Of a DNA stretch of 64,000 nucleotides, positions 9,640 through 20,653 are shown in pieces. Origin of the DNA: Blepharisma stoltei (taxonomy: Eukaryota; Ciliophora; Heterotrichea; Heterotrichida; Blepharismidae); assembly GCA_914767885.1 (NCBI GenBank), contig CAJZBQ010000027.1:310001-374000 (forward strand), in the 5' to 3' direction. The first letter of the stretch is position 1. Each line of letters opens with the position of its first letter. The translations under genes were made by a program, and so were the position numbers. The notes below the pieces were generated by a model that searched no databases, was not told the DNA's origin, and saw only the letters and a program-made list of their open reading frames with translations.

Positions 9640-11238
9640 TTAGTTATATTTTTTCTGGATCTCTTCAATTAAATCCACCATCATTGCTTCATGCTTTCTA
9701 TTCATTCTCACGACATCTCCAGAGTTTGTATTAAAAATAGAAATCCAGTTAGGGAAAAGATCAACAATTTCCTTGACATCTTCTTCAATTACTTCTTTTG
9801 CCAATCCTTTGCAATTGTTCTTGATTTTTTTAACTAAGCATGAGAAAAAGATACTTGGAGTCTTGTGGACTGAAAATAAAGCTTTCATTAATTCGCACAT
9901 GTTAATTAGCCTTTGAGCTCTTACTTGTTTAGCTTTTTTCTCAGGACTTTCCATCTGTAAACTTTCTTCAATAAATGCAGCTTCTTTTGCTAATATTTGA
10001 TTAGAAATTTCTAGTGAGAGCCCTTTAATTGGTGTATTTTCACCAGTGACTGGTGTTTCTGCAATATTAATTTCTTTATTTTCTGAAATTCCTTCAAAGA
10101 CATTTTTTAATAATTTATTTCTTGAAAACCCTAGCTCATAAATATCAGAAATGTTTGGGATTACTGGAGAGTCTGGTTTGTCTGGAAGATCTTTGAGAGG
10201 AAGGTCTGGCAAATTATGTAAATCAAAAGAAGAGTGCCATGTTTTGAGTTTTTCAGGGTCTATTTGTGGGCGACTTGGGAGTGAAGATAGGAAGGCTTCG
10301 TGGTATTGCTTGATGATTTCTATTAGCCCTTTTCTGAAATGAGACTTTCTTACTTCAATTAGATCTCTTGTAATTTGATTCTCAATTTTTGGAAGATTTT
10401 CAGGGAAATCCATAATTAAATCGAATTCTCTTGCATTCTTTTTCAGCCATGTCATCCTATAGATGGTCGGAATTACATAAAGCATCTGCTGGAGCTGAGT
10501 TAGATCAAATTTCAGTTTATATGTTTCTGACACCGCCCTTTTTATATTTTCAAAAGATATATGAAAAAGCAGGATATGATCCAGTAATCTTATTTAAAAA
10601 AAAGTAGATATATGGCAGATATTTTTTGAAATTAAGCTTATATAGATAGGTATATATGATTTTTTTAAACGAATTTCACAATTTAAGCTCGTATCTGCGG
10701 CTTCTAACAGGTCTAAGAGTCTTCTGTACTTATAAGGAAGGGCAAGAGCACGCTGGGGGTCTAATAGGTCTTGGTACTTTTCTTTCGCGGTAACCGAGCT
10801 CAACACCTCATCGACCTCTTTTCTTGGACGATCTAAATCTCCCCAGAGTTAATTTAAAATTAATTTATATGAAATTTTGTCAAATAAATTTTTAAAATAT
10901 ATAAAAATAAATATTGACACAAAGAGTAAGTTTCGTTTTTTAAGAGTTTCTATTAAGTCTTGGGTTTTTTGAGATAGAAGAGGGACTTGGCTAGGTGGGG
11001 TTAGAAGGACTTTGAGTTTTTGTGCCTGGATGGGTTCAGATGCTGACTTTTCAAAGTCACCATTGAGGCTTTTGCAAATGCGCGGGTCGACTCGTTGAGT
11101 TTGAGTGGGCTCCAGCTTGAGAATTTTCGAAACATGAAGAGATTCATCATCATTTTCTTTGTGCTTTCGCTTGCGTGTAGCAGAATCTAGGTCTGGTTTT
11201 ACACTTGGGAAGTGGGTTGATAAGGTTGTTTGTTTCAT
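9640..11238 (-). CDS. CDT1: DNA replication licensing factor CDT1
   Basis: CDT1 loads the MCM helicase at origins together with ORC and Cdc6. About 470 residues remain after removal of two 93-bp inserts. The N-terminus MKQTTLSTHF resembles a PCNA-interaction box (Q-x2-L-x2-x-F), the site of replication-coupled degradation in animals. The middle domain LPYKYRRLLDLLEAADT followed by YISFENIKRAVSETYKL matches the geminin-binding fold; the second part only appears when the insert at 10558-10650 is removed. The C-terminal winged-helix region (MCELMKALFSVHKTPS ... VVRMNRKHE) is the MCM-binding part. The identification rests on the order of these domains and on motif memory, not a search. Confidence 0.78.
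10558..10650. other. 93-bp IES in CDT1
   Basis: AT-rich insert flanked by TATA repeats on both sides (10558-10561, 10651-10656). It brings an in-frame TAA. Removing 93 bp joins RLKKS-YI to SFENIKRAV, the expected CDT1 helix. The exact cut within the TATATA run is ambiguous. Confidence 0.65.
10834..10926. other. 93-bp IES in CDT1 (N-terminal part)
   Basis: Insert containing an in-frame TAA. TA at 10834-10835 and 10927-10928 are in the same codon phase and removal gives LKKRNLDRPRKEVDE. The terminal repeats are weak, so the borders are less certain than for the other CDT1 insert. Confidence 0.5.
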
Positions 11239-11614
11239 ACCAGAGTTTATTATGAGGAAATTTAATAGAAATGCCCCCAAATAATAAATATTTTACTAAA
11301 ACTACAGTAAAATATTAATTGAGTTTTTTTTTTAAAATAGGTTGCTAGGATACTATGAAAAGGAATTTTTACTGTATAATAATCTAAAGAGTTTACAAAG
11401 AAATAAATTATAATTATGGAATGAGTTTTCCATCTATATAAACTCCTCATATCTCAGTTTTTTATCTTAGATAAAAAAACTTTTTATATCTTGAAATGAG
11501 TTATTTTAAAGTTTTTAGTCAGGTTTGATTGAAATAAACTGATATAAGAATATAGAGTGAGAGATTTGAGATTAAAAAATTCTCATCTCAAGGAAATTTT
11601 CCAAATGATAATAA
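11239..11614. other. Intergenic, small hairpin only
   Basis: Divergent space between CDT1 and the RING gene. I see no coding sequence. One short inverted repeat (AATATTTTACT and its inverse, 11287-11316) is present. Confidence 0.5.
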
Positions 11615-13896
11615 ATGGAAGCTCAATTAGAGTGTCCTGTCTGCTTGACAAAGTACACAACGAAATCTAATCGCCCAAAGTCCTTACATTGTGGACACAA
11701 TATATGCTGCGAGTGCACTTCTGGTTTATTATTAAAACCAAAGCCCTCATGCCCATTATGTCTTCGAGAGATAATCAACATTAATTCTATTGAGGATTTA
11801 GGTGATGCCTGATTTATCCTGGATAGATTGAATTTTATTGAGTTGGTATGCCAAAATCACCCTCAGCAATTAGCTTCATATTTCAATACTCAAGAGATTT
11901 CTGCATTGTGCTCTCAATGCTCAGTTAGTTATAACCCAAAAGATCTTATAGATCTAGAAATGACTGATATTGGGAATTATTTTATAAATTCTGCAATCGA
12001 TTTACAAATACAAAACCCTCAAAAAATTCCTGCAAGCCAAAGACAAAAATTCAGAGAAATTTCTACCAAGCCAAACCAAGAAAAATTACGCCTTTATAAA
12101 GAATTATCAGGATTAGTAAAATCTATTTGTTGTGATATCCATACAAAAACAAATGGGATTTTGATTAATATTGAGAATGGAGAAGTGCTATAGAATTTTC
12201 CCATAGATGGCGCTGTTTGCCCTTGATTTGCCCACTGAGAAAACTTTTTGGTTTGACCAAACCATATGATACTGGTCGAACCAAAAAATTTCCCAGTGGG
12301 CAAATCAAAGGCAAACAGCGCCATCTATGGGAAAATTCTATATGTGAAAATTGTCCGCCCCAAAGAAACCCTTCAGTTTTACCTATAGAAAACGCTGATA
12401 CTTTTGATAAAATGCTTAAAAATATAAACTCACATATATCTCACGTTCATTATGCAAGAATTAATAGTGATTTGAAATTCATGCTAAAAGAATTTTTAAG
12501 AAAATCAACAGAAGAAAAAATATTTTTATTGAAAAAAATAAAGAGCATTCATACAGAGACAAACGAGGAAAGGGGAAAGCTATTGAGTCCACTCTGTATT
12601 TTATGTGATAAAGAATTTAATTTATCTAACAAAAGACCAAAAGCGCTTTCATGCCCAGCCACTCACCTGATCTGTCAAGATTGCTCACAATTTTTAAAAT
12701 CTACCTCAAATGCAGTTACTTGTCCATTGGATTTCATCATAACCCAGCCTCACATATTGCAAGATATTTTTTCTGAAAATTTATCGCCAGGCACTTGCTT
12801 AACATGCCAAGAGTTTTTTGATGGAAATTCTAGGCTGCCTATGATTTTACCTTGTGGATCCTTATGTTGCTCTGTCTGTATCGAAAACCATTTTCCTGGA
12901 GGTTCTGGACCTTGCTTTTTCTGCAATGAGCAACACCAAAATGTTTTTCCTTCTCCGAGAATTAAAAGTCAGCTGATCTCAGAGATCATAGAACTATGCA
13001 TAATTTATTGTAACACACATCAAAATAATGTCGCTTATTATCTGGACGCTGAAGAGCTAGTAGGATTATGTAGGCAATGTGGACAAGGAAGGAATAAACA
13101 GCAAATTATAGGAACCGATTTTAATTTAGCTGAATTTTTAGCAAGAGAATGCTTTAAGCAAGGAAATGATTTGGGAAATAAATTGACACCAAAAATAAGC
13201 AAGGAACTTTCTGAGGTAAGAAATTTGGGGAATATAGCAAAATTGCAGCTAATAAAAGAAATAAAAAGAATTAAAGCAGGGCAGCCTTTAATTTTGCCTT
13301 CTACTATGGTTCAAGGGCCTGGGAATTTCAAAGGAAGAGCTATAGCTCCAGCGAATTTTCCAAACTTAACCGTTTTAACTAGATTTCGGTCTATTTTACC
13401 ACCAGAAAATATCAAAGGGATCATTCCACCTCCACTTAAAGCTTGGTTTATTGATAAGAAAAAAAATCAGGTTGAAGCTGTCTCATTCAAAGTAAACCGA
13501 GAAATTGAAATTTTCGGAGTAGGAATTTCAGGACCAAGCAAGCCAGATTTAATAGGAAAAATAGAATTCTTCAGCATTATCAGAGGTGAAAATTTAGGCG
13601 GCCATATCGAATGAAGAGATCTTGAAAATCGAGACTTCCATAATAGCTCAATAGTCGAAGATTTCTTTTTCGCAAGACCAATTGCAATTCACCCTCACGA
13701 ATCCTATTCATTTTTATTTAAAATCGACGCTGAGCAAGTGTTCCGAGGAAATCCAACTGACAGAGTCGAAGTCCAGCAAGGCTCAGACGGGGCTTTATTT
13801 GAATTTTTTGAGCCACGAAACAAAGCAGGTTACTTCTTAAACGGCCAATTATTTATTTCCGGCCCATTAATTCGAATAATTTATAAGAGCTTATAG
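11615..13896 (+). CDS. Multi-RING/B-box protein with PHR-like C-terminus
   Basis: Probable E3 ubiquitin ligase of about 709 residues. The N-terminal RING is C-x2-C (ECPVCLTKY) ... HCGHNICCEC ... CPLC, followed by a B-box-like CQNHPQQLASYF ... CSQCS. After the insert come two more RING-like units, CILCDKEF ... CQDCSQF ... CPLD and CLTCQEFFD ... CSVCIENHF ... CFFC, then a second B-box-like CNTHQNNVAYYL ... CRQC, so the module looks internally duplicated. The C-terminal 150 residues (KVNREIEIFGVGISG ... YKSL) resemble a PHR-type beta sandwich; this is tentative. TGA codons at about 11811 and 13612 read as Trp. A palindromic insert (12189-12340) falls between the modules. The stop is TAG. Confidence 0.78.
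12189..12340. other. Near-perfect palindromic IES in RING gene
   Basis: 152 bp, almost entirely one inverted repeat: TATAGAATTTTCCCATAGAT at the left and its inverse at the right, with arms of about 65 bp and a small loop near 12265. TATA borders both ends. Cutting at the first left TA and second right TA, the same rule as at 2058-2231, joins VL to CENCPPQRN in frame. Confidence 0.85.
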
Positions 13897-13932
13897 GCTG
13901 AAAATGTCATTGATTTTTCGAATTAATTAATA

Positions 13933-15089
13933 ATGGAATCTAAATCTGATGACTTTTCTTGCAATAGATGCAAAAAACCTTACAATACGACTGACCGAGA
14001 GCCTCTAATGCTCCCATGTGGGCACACATTTTGTTCTCAATGTATCCAGGCTTTATCAGTTAAAAAAAATATCATTTGTCCTGATAATCCTGCCCATACC
14101 ACAGACGTCCCCTATCAAAAACTCCCCAAAAATTACTCTCTTTTGAACCTTATGTGGAAATCTTCAACAAAAGAAGAATGCGGTGAGCATAAAAAGCCTT
14201 TAGATTACATTTGTGTTGAAGATAAAATAAAGACATGTGCTGATTGCGCTTTATTTGGGGTTCATAAATTCCATGATATTAGACCTATTCAAGCTTCTAC
14301 GAGTGAAATAGCTATTAAAGCTGTTTATTTAATTGGGATGTCAGAGCAGATTAATCATGGAATATCGGAATATTTTAGTGAAAATAATAAGCAAAGAATG
14401 GAGCTTGTTTATGAAGAATTTCAGAAAAAAAAAAGAATGCAGGAAAAAGAGATAAGAGAAGGCTTTCAAAAACTGAGGAAAAAATTAATAGAGACAGAAA
14501 AACAGGCGCTGAAACTTATGCAGAGAAATTTTGAATTTATTGAGTATCATTTGGTAGCTGCAAGGGATATTCCAAAATTGATATTCTCCCTAATAATAAT
14601 TTTAAGCTCCTAGTCTATTTAATTACACCTAAATTATAAAAATTATATTCAAGGACTCTGCAGTATATAAGCATCCAATTTCTATTAAATAGTTTAAATT
14701 CTCAAGCTATAATATGAAAAGAAAAAGTAGATATCAAGCTAAAAAACATCATAAATCATGCTGGAGATCTTAATTATATCCCTATTGACCTATTAGAGCA
14801 AGAGTGCACTGATTTACTAGAAATGGGAAATATGATAATTCAAGATATGGATGGCCTCAAAGACATCAATTTTGATTTTGTTGAAAATATCATTCATCAG
14901 ATTGATGTGGAATTCAAAGAAGAATTGCTTTACAAAATATGTGATATCAGCCCAAATATAAACAAGCTAGGAGCAGAAACGGAAAGAAGAACCTGCAATC
15001 CAGACGATAGTTTGAATGTTTCTCGAGACATAAGTTTTGATTACTCATATGTAAACAACGACAAAATCCTTCAATTTCATCACAATTAA
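13933..15089 (+). CDS. RING/B-box coiled-coil (TRIM-like) protein
   Basis: About 341 residues with a TRIM-like order: RING (CNRCKKPYNT ... LPCGHTFCSQC ... CPDN, residues about 10-55), B-box (CGEHKKPLDYIC ... CADC ... H, about 80-115), then a long coiled coil (FQKKKRMQEKEIREGFQKLR). It is a probable E3 ligase. The standard frame ends at TAG near 14613, but removal of 131 bp (14582-14712) continues the helix as ARDIPKLIWKEKVDIKLKN and gives a 110-residue C-terminal part of unknown fold. If that insert is not real, the gene ends at 14613 and the downstream frame lacks a start. It lies 36 bp below the previous RING gene, suggesting a tandem family. Confidence 0.7.
14582..14712. other. 131-bp IES in TRIM-like gene
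   Basis: Insert with several stops; TA at 14582-14583 and 14713-14714 share codon phase, and removal places TGA (Trp) directly after Leu-Ile in a continuous helix. Terminal repeats are poor, so this rests on frame restoration alone. Confidence 0.5.
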
Positions 15090-15139
15090 TTGTATTATAA
15101 CTGTTTCTAGGCAAATATTATTTTAATTAAAAATTTATG

Positions 15140-15733
15140 TTAAATTTCTTCAACATTATCCCCTTTATTTTTTAGCTTCATTTTATTTGCATCAATAGCT
15201 TCATCTAATAAAATCAGCACATCTGATCGTGAATTGTTGTTGGATTCTGCATTAATTAAAGCTTGATACTGATTCGGTTTCTTTTTAGCAGGCTTGACCT
15301 GGTTAGTTATAACTTGGAAAATATACTCACAAGTCTCATATTCATCACATTTATACCAATTGTCAATTGTATATTTCAGTAGGTTTTTGGCATTTTTTTC
15401 AGAGGGGTGCATGCTTGTGACATGTATGGCAATTTCTTTTTGCTGAAGGAATTTTCTATAGCAATAAGGGCATTGTAAAGCTGGGTCAAAAGCTAGTCTT
15501 TGTGGTTGGTTTTTCATGACTTCGAGCTTTCGCTCATTTTCAGCTAAGGTGGAGACGAATTTATTTATAGCAAATTCTTCAGGTTCTTTTTTTGGGCATT
15601 TGTGAAGGTTTAAAAATGTTTCTTCAGTGAACTGTCGACTACACTTTTGGCAGATATGAGGGAGATTTTGGTCTTCGCCTGAAAAATCAAGTCCATCTAA
15701 CCCTCAGCTTGCTAAAATATCTTTAATATCCAT
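15140..15733 (-). CDS. C2H2-type zinc-finger protein
   Basis: 197 residues from ATG at 15733. It has two zinc-finger-like units: CQKCSRQFTEETFLNLHKC (C2HC) at about residues 28-46 and CPYCYRKFLQQ ... HVTSMH (C2H2) at about 89-110, joined by a charged helix. TGA at about 15705 reads as Trp. The C-terminus is Lys/Asp-rich. It could bind nucleic acid or protein; no specific function is visible. It is convergent with the TRIM-like gene, 50 bp apart. Confidence 0.7.
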
Positions 15734-16102
15734 TTTATTATTATTAATTTATCCCCCCATTTTTTATTTAAATTCTATCCAAAAATGTAATTTAGGAGGG
15801 AGATTACCTTTTACTCTACTTAATTGGCATATTGAGATATAAAAATTTTTATTGAATATACTAAGAACGGCATTTAATCACGCATATATGACGTTAGCAA
15901 GCTTTTATCCAAAGTCAGGCCATAGTAGCACAAATTAATCGTAATATGACTTTCTTCGAATTTTGATTATATAACTACCTTGCCTAATTAAATACTAAAT
16001 ATTAAAAATATTTCAATATGAGTATGGATTAGAGTAACTATTGTTCCTTGATCCCATCAGTTTATTTATGTTTTAATATGGTTCAATTGCATTTTATTTA
16101 AG
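15734..16102. other. Intergenic, nothing recognised
   Basis: Very AT-rich divergent spacer of 369 bp between the zinc-finger gene and PIG-H. I see no open frame, repeat or RNA gene in it. Confidence 0.5.
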
Positions 16103-16561
16103 ATGAAATTTTCTATTGATTCCATCAATGAAACCCAAACGATTCGCACATTTACTTGCTCAAACCATGAGTGCTCTCCTTTAAAACTTGCCTTGACAAT
16201 AGCTTTTCTCTCAATTTTCGGGTTTTATCTAAAACAATTCTGGACAATTCTAATAATCGTATATCTCTGGCAAAAATATACAAATGAAATTATTGAAGAA
16301 ACTCTATGTGTAATTAAAGGAGTTGGCATTCAAATCACTGAAGTAAAGAGAAATTGAGGCACAAGTCATTTATTTATTGAATTGAGTGACATTCGTGAAA
16401 TCATTATTAATGAAGGTCTAACCCCATATGATGTGATTACTTATATTGGAATAATTCTCCACAAACATACAAAATTAATACTTCCTTTCAAGAAATTTTC
16501 AATTACCCAGGATCAAGCCAAAGAAATCTATTTAGGTGCCAGAGAACTTTTATTTGAATAA
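16103..16561 (+). CDS. PIGH: GPI N-acetylglucosaminyltransferase subunit H
   Basis: PIG-H is a small subunit of the ER complex that makes GlcNAc-phosphatidylinositol, the first step of GPI-anchor synthesis. 152 residues. Two hydrophobic segments (LKLALTIAFLSIFGFYL, FWTILIIVYLW) precede the family core EETLCVIKGVGIQIT, FIELSDIREIIINEG, VITYIGIIL and a final ARELLFE. TGA at about 16355 encodes Trp in the VKRNWGTSHLF turn. There is no intron or insert. The ATG is the first in frame after AT-rich spacer. Confidence 0.82.
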
Positions 16562-16719
16562 TTAATTTATTTTAGTTTAATAAAAGTATATATAATAATA
16601 TAAGACAGATTTTATGGCCTGATCCCTGTTTTAGATAGGGCTATATGATAATAATATAAAATATTCTATTAAATGGAATATTCAGTTATAAAAGTATAAT
16701 ATAAATAGTATCCGACGAT

Positions 16720-18919
16720 TTAATCATCATTATCTAACTTGATGGCTAGATAATAATCATGGAGTATTTCGAAAATTCTTTCTTCAAAATTTCTGCAAGC
16801 ATAATCCAATTCTTCAATGAGATACTTTAATTTTTTATTTTTTGGATTTATGTAAGCATAGGTGAAGCATCTCGATAAAATTGATGGTATTTTAAAATTA
16901 TACCATTACACCCTAGCATCTCAAATAAATTACTATTAAGTAAATTATATATATTTACTGTCCTGGCATATATGAGTTGCTTTGCATAACTCATAGGATC
17001 TACTATGTGATTCTTCGTTTTGATTTTCAAGCACTCGATTTTCCTGATAAATTTCTAATAAAAACTTTATCACACTTAACGCTGAATCATAATAAAATTT
17101 TGCCAACGATTTGGTTTCTTCATCAATGCCTAATTCTTCAGGCAGGTTTTCTGCTTCAATGCTTAATCATATCGACTCTATTGTAAAATAATCATTAGTT
17201 AAGCTCTCCATATCTAGTAACCCTGTGTGGCCATATTTTGGTGAAAACCTATAAAGCAGATTTGTTAGATTTCCAATCTTCCATTTGATTGTTAATTTGG
17301 ATGCAAACTGCAGAAGTTTTCTTACTAAGTCATATTCGTCACAATAGTCACCAATAATTTTTTCGCCATAGTCTTTTCTTGCTCTTTTGTCTTCAATGTC
17401 TTCTATTTGATCCTCATCAATACGATAATATGGATGGCAATATTTAATTGCTGATAAATCTAAGTCTTTTTGCTTGTTGCTCCATAGTTCTGTATATAAT
17501 ATAGCTAGTTCATTATCTATGTCCTCATATTTTATCTTCCCATAATTTTTCTAAATAATTTTTTTTTTTAAAAAAATTTACATATAAATTTTATAAAAAG
17601 TATTTTTTTTCGAAATTTAAAAAAAATCCTAATTCGCAAAAATTGGAAAGCAAATATTAATTAATTTATAAAATTTATGTTTTAAAAAGCAATTCGTTTA
17701 AAATTAAACAGAATTAGCACTATATTTCATTATGCTAATTATCACTTATATATCCAAATTTTTTTTCCATAAAAAATTTTTGTTCACTCACGGAAGGTGG
17801 GTTTTTGGGCAAAAAATAGTGATTTTTCTAATGGTTTTGTTCACTCACGGAGGGGGGGGAGTAAATAATTTTTTACCAGTTTTTTCTTTAAAATTCCTTT
17901 TAGATTCTTAAGATTGTATTTTGGTTTTCTATTTATTTCAGAAGGCTTATGATTACTCACAAAATTGGGTACTGGCTCCCCCCCCCCCTTTAAATTGGAA
18001 CAAAATATAGGTAAAATTTCCACTTTTTTGGTAAATTAACCCCCCTTTAAATTGGAACAAAATTTAATTTTATAATAAAAAATTTTATATAATTTTTATC
18101 TAAAAAAGTTTTGATATAAGTTAAATGTTTCTTCTTAACTAAAATTAAAAGTTTAGTTATATCTTGCTCTTGCTTAAAGAAGAAAGTATAAAGAGCATCT
18201 TATTTAAATAAATTTGTTATCTTTAATTGCTAAATTTACAAAAAAAATTATTTTTTTTTTAAAAAACATTTTTCATTATTTTTTTTGATAAAATGATATT
18301 TTTTATTCGGATAGTTTTGATATAAATTCAATACGAATTCTTTATAAAATTTCAAAATTTACTTATTTCTTGCTTTATTTTAAAGAATAGAGTATAAATA
18401 ACATCTTATTTAAACAAAATTAGCACTTTGATTAATAAATTTTCTAAATTTTTTTTTTTTAATTTTTTGTTTATCAATAAAAATAATAATTTTTGTGTAA
18501 ATAATTTTGATGCCAATTAATATTGGCGTATTAACTAATAATAAAAATTTAGTTATATCTTGCTTTGTTTTAAAGGATAAAGAGTAAATAGCATTTTATT
18601 AAGCAAATTTATTAATCTAACTCGATAAGTTTTTGATATTTGTTTTTTTAAATTTTTATATATAAATTGTTTTTTTATAAAAAATTTTATATTGATATTT
18701 TTTTTTAAAAAATTTTCTTAACCCCCCTTTAAATTGGAACAAAATTTTTAGTTCCAATTTAAAGGGGGGGAGTGAGGCATCCGTCATTGGTGATGGAGGC
18801 TCTGTATTACTAAAAATATTTTCCATATCAACATTCTTCCCAATATTATTACTATCAATAGGTAGACTAAAAATCCGAATGTCATGCTTTTCTTCTTCAA
18901 GCGGAACTGATTCTTCCAT
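16720..18919 (-). CDS. Unrecognised protein interrupted by three inserts
   Basis: I do not recognise this protein of about 300 residues. It starts MEESVPLEEEKHDIRIF at 18919. Frame-restoring removals give IFSNHKPSEINRKPK (17954-18807 removed), KKLVKNYGKIKYEDI (17543-17865 removed) and KATHINPKNKKLKYL (16849-16968 removed). The body is charged and helical, with a repeat-like stretch LLDMESLTNDYFTIESIWLSI (Trp from TGA). The ending is FEILHDYYLAIKLDNDD. Total length after removals is a multiple of three. The third removal is the least certain; without it the frame breaks twice. Inserts total about 1.3 kb of a 2.2-kb locus. Confidence 0.55.
16849..16968. other. 120-bp putative IES
   Basis: Proposed from frame restoration: TA at 16849-16850 and 16969-16970, both preceded by CA on the gene strand. 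Both ends begin TATG in inverted orientation. A shorter or different cut is possible. Confidence 0.4.
17543..17865 (-). mobile_element. Family A MITE remnant as IES, one end lost
   Basis: 323 bp. The right end is intact (CTCCCCCCCCTCCGTGAGTG inverted, 17840-17862), but the left hairpin end is missing. The host frame is restored only by cutting at a 9-bp repeat AAAAATTAT that lies 3-4 bp outside the MITE tip. The excision border has therefore moved off the transposon end. Confidence 0.65.
17954..18807 (-). mobile_element. Large family B element (internal triplication) as IES
   Basis: 854 bp between direct copies of ATTACT (17952-17957, 18806-18811). It holds family B ends, CCCCCCCTTTAAATTGGAAC near 17979 and the inverse near 18765, with extra internal copies near 18040 and 18720. 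The interior has three diverged direct copies of a unit of about 200 bp (starting near 18110, 18315 and 18505), each with a TATCTTGCTTT-like core and a following TTTAAAG..TAGAGTA motif. The copy at 42699-43016 has one such unit. Confidence 0.65.
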
Positions 18920-19055
18920 GATGAGTAGAATTATTATTGTTCTACAAATGCCATTAATTTGTCGTAAAAATGAGAAATTATATGAAAAACTGAGCATAAT
19001 GGAAATTTATTTTCCTATAGAAATATATAATATATCAAAAGGGATTAAAGTCTGC

Positions 19056-19422
19056 TAACTACTCTCTACGTGAGCGAACAAAAAAATCTTGTTCGCTCAC
19101 AAAGGGTTTAATTTTTTTTTAAAAAAATTTAATATATAAATTTATAGAAAAAATTGTTTTTTTCAAAATTTAAAAAATCCCACTTCGCAAAATTGTAAAG
19201 CAAATATTAATTTAATTTGCAAAATTTACGTTTTAAAACGAAATTTTTCAAAATTAAGCAGAATTAACTCGAGATTTCCTTATACTAATTATCACTTATA
19301 TATCAAATTTTTTTCCAAAGCAATTGTTCTATTAAAAAAATTTTAGTTTGCTTATGGAGGGCGGTTTTGGGCAAAAAATAGGGATTCTTCTAATAGTTTT
19401 GTTCGCTTACGGATAGGGGGAG
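19056..19422 (-). mobile_element. Family A MITE, intergenic
   Basis: 367 bp with TAA duplications, ends CTACTCTCTACGTGAGCG and the inverse, and the conserved core GTTCTATT...TATATCAAATTTTTTTCC. It lies in the space between the divergent 18919 and 19737 gene starts. The rest of that space (18920-19055, 19423-19736) is plain AT-rich DNA. Confidence 0.8.
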
Positions 19423-19736
19423 TAAGAAATTAATTTAACCATTAGAAAATATAACTAATACTAAAAAAAATAGAAAGTGCTGACTAAACTTTATTTTTTC
19501 TCTTAATCAAAATACTTTGACACAAGCCTATTAATGCCTTTTTAATTATACTTTATTTAGCATGGACTTTTTGAAGTATATAAAACCAATATTTACGATT
19601 TATATATTCATTTAAACATTAAAATTGTTATCTAAGACTCGAATTTCTAAATCTCTTAATAAATTGAGAAATAATGATATTAACACCTATCTTAGAAAAA
19701 TTAAAATAATAATTAAATAAACTTTAGAATAAATAA

Positions 19737-20192
19737 ATGGCAACAGTGACTACACAAGCCTTCTTTGGGTTCATGGGAGTATCAAGCGCATTGGTTTTCG
19801 CTAATCTCGGCGCTGCTTATGGTACTGCAAAAAGTGGAGTAGGTATTTCTTCAATGGGTGTAATTAAGCCAGAACTGATCATGAAATCAATCATCCCAGT
19901 AGTCATGGCTGGTGTCTTGGGCATTTATGGTCTTATCGTTGCAGTTATTCTCGTCCAAAAAATTAACGACAATGACTACTCATTCTATGATGGCTACAAA
20001 CACTTGGCTTCAGGATTGTGTTGCGGATTAAGCTCATTAGCAGCTGGAATGGCTATAGGAATAGTAGGCGACGCTGGAGTTCGAGCAAATGCACAGCAAG
20101 ATAAAATCTTTGTCGGGATGATTCTGATCCTTATCTTTGCTGAAGCCTTAGGTCTTTATGGACTCATTATTGCACTAATCTTATCTCAATAA
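19737..20192 (+). CDS. ATP6V0C: V-type ATPase proteolipid subunit c
   Basis: Rotor-ring subunit of the vacuolar proton pump in endomembranes. 151 residues, the family's usual length, with four hydrophobic helices ([80 protein letters not shown]). The proton-carrying Glu is in helix 4 ([10 protein letters not shown]). The start follows AT-rich DNA directly; there is no intron, insert or TGA codon. Confidence 0.95.
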   Translation: MATVTTQAFFGFMGVSSALVFANLGAAYGTAKSGVGISSMGVIKPELIMKSIIPVVMAGVLGIYGLIVAVILVQKINDNDYSFYDGYKHLASGLCCGLSSLAAGMAIGIVGDAGVRANAQQDKIFVGMILILIFAEALGLYGLIIALILSQ

Positions 20193-20323
20193 TTTAGACT
20201 TAAACTATTCTTATAAATATTAAATGGCCTGCATATGAATTTTGAGGGTAAATAATTTATATCATTATAAGCGATTTTTATTATAGGAGAAGGTTTATTT
20301 AAGCCTATCAGGCATAGATAAAA

Positions 20324-20548
20324 TTATTGCGTTACTTGAGAATTTTTATCTTGTGTGTAATACTTAGAAATCAAATCATTTGTTTCATAATACTTAGCCG
20401 CACAGCGATCTAAACAAAGCTTTTCTCCAGTGTTCAAGTCACTTTCAGTCTTATGAGGGATGCAAATTTTCCAGCAAGCATCTTGCATTTTCTTTAAGAA
20501 AGCTGCGTTTAACTTAGCCATCTTCATAGCAGAGATTTCTTGGCTCAT
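20324..20548 (-). CDS. TIM10: Small Tim chaperone (Tim9/Tim10 family)
   Basis: 74-residue mitochondrial intermembrane-space chaperone that escorts hydrophobic carriers. The twin CX3C motifs are present: CWKIC and CLDRC, 17 residues apart. Assignment to Tim10 rather than Tim8, 9 or 13 is a guess from the spacing and N-terminus (FLKKMQDACWKIC). No insert or intron. Confidence 0.82.
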   Translation of the reverse strand: MSQEISAMKMAKLNAAFLKKMQDACWKICIPHKTESDLNTGEKLCLDRCAAKYYETNDLISKYYTQDKNSQVTQ

Positions 20549-20653
20549 TTTATAATTATTTAAATTTATAATTAAGCAATCTGCTTATATTTTTCTTATT
20601 ATTTTAGTGATTCTTTATATAAGTTTATTATAATTTAGATACAAAAATTAATT

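Noticed and set aside
14613..14822. Independent gene beginning at 14823
   Set aside because: The frame is open well upstream without a start codon and joins the TRIM-like helix after a TA-to-TA removal.
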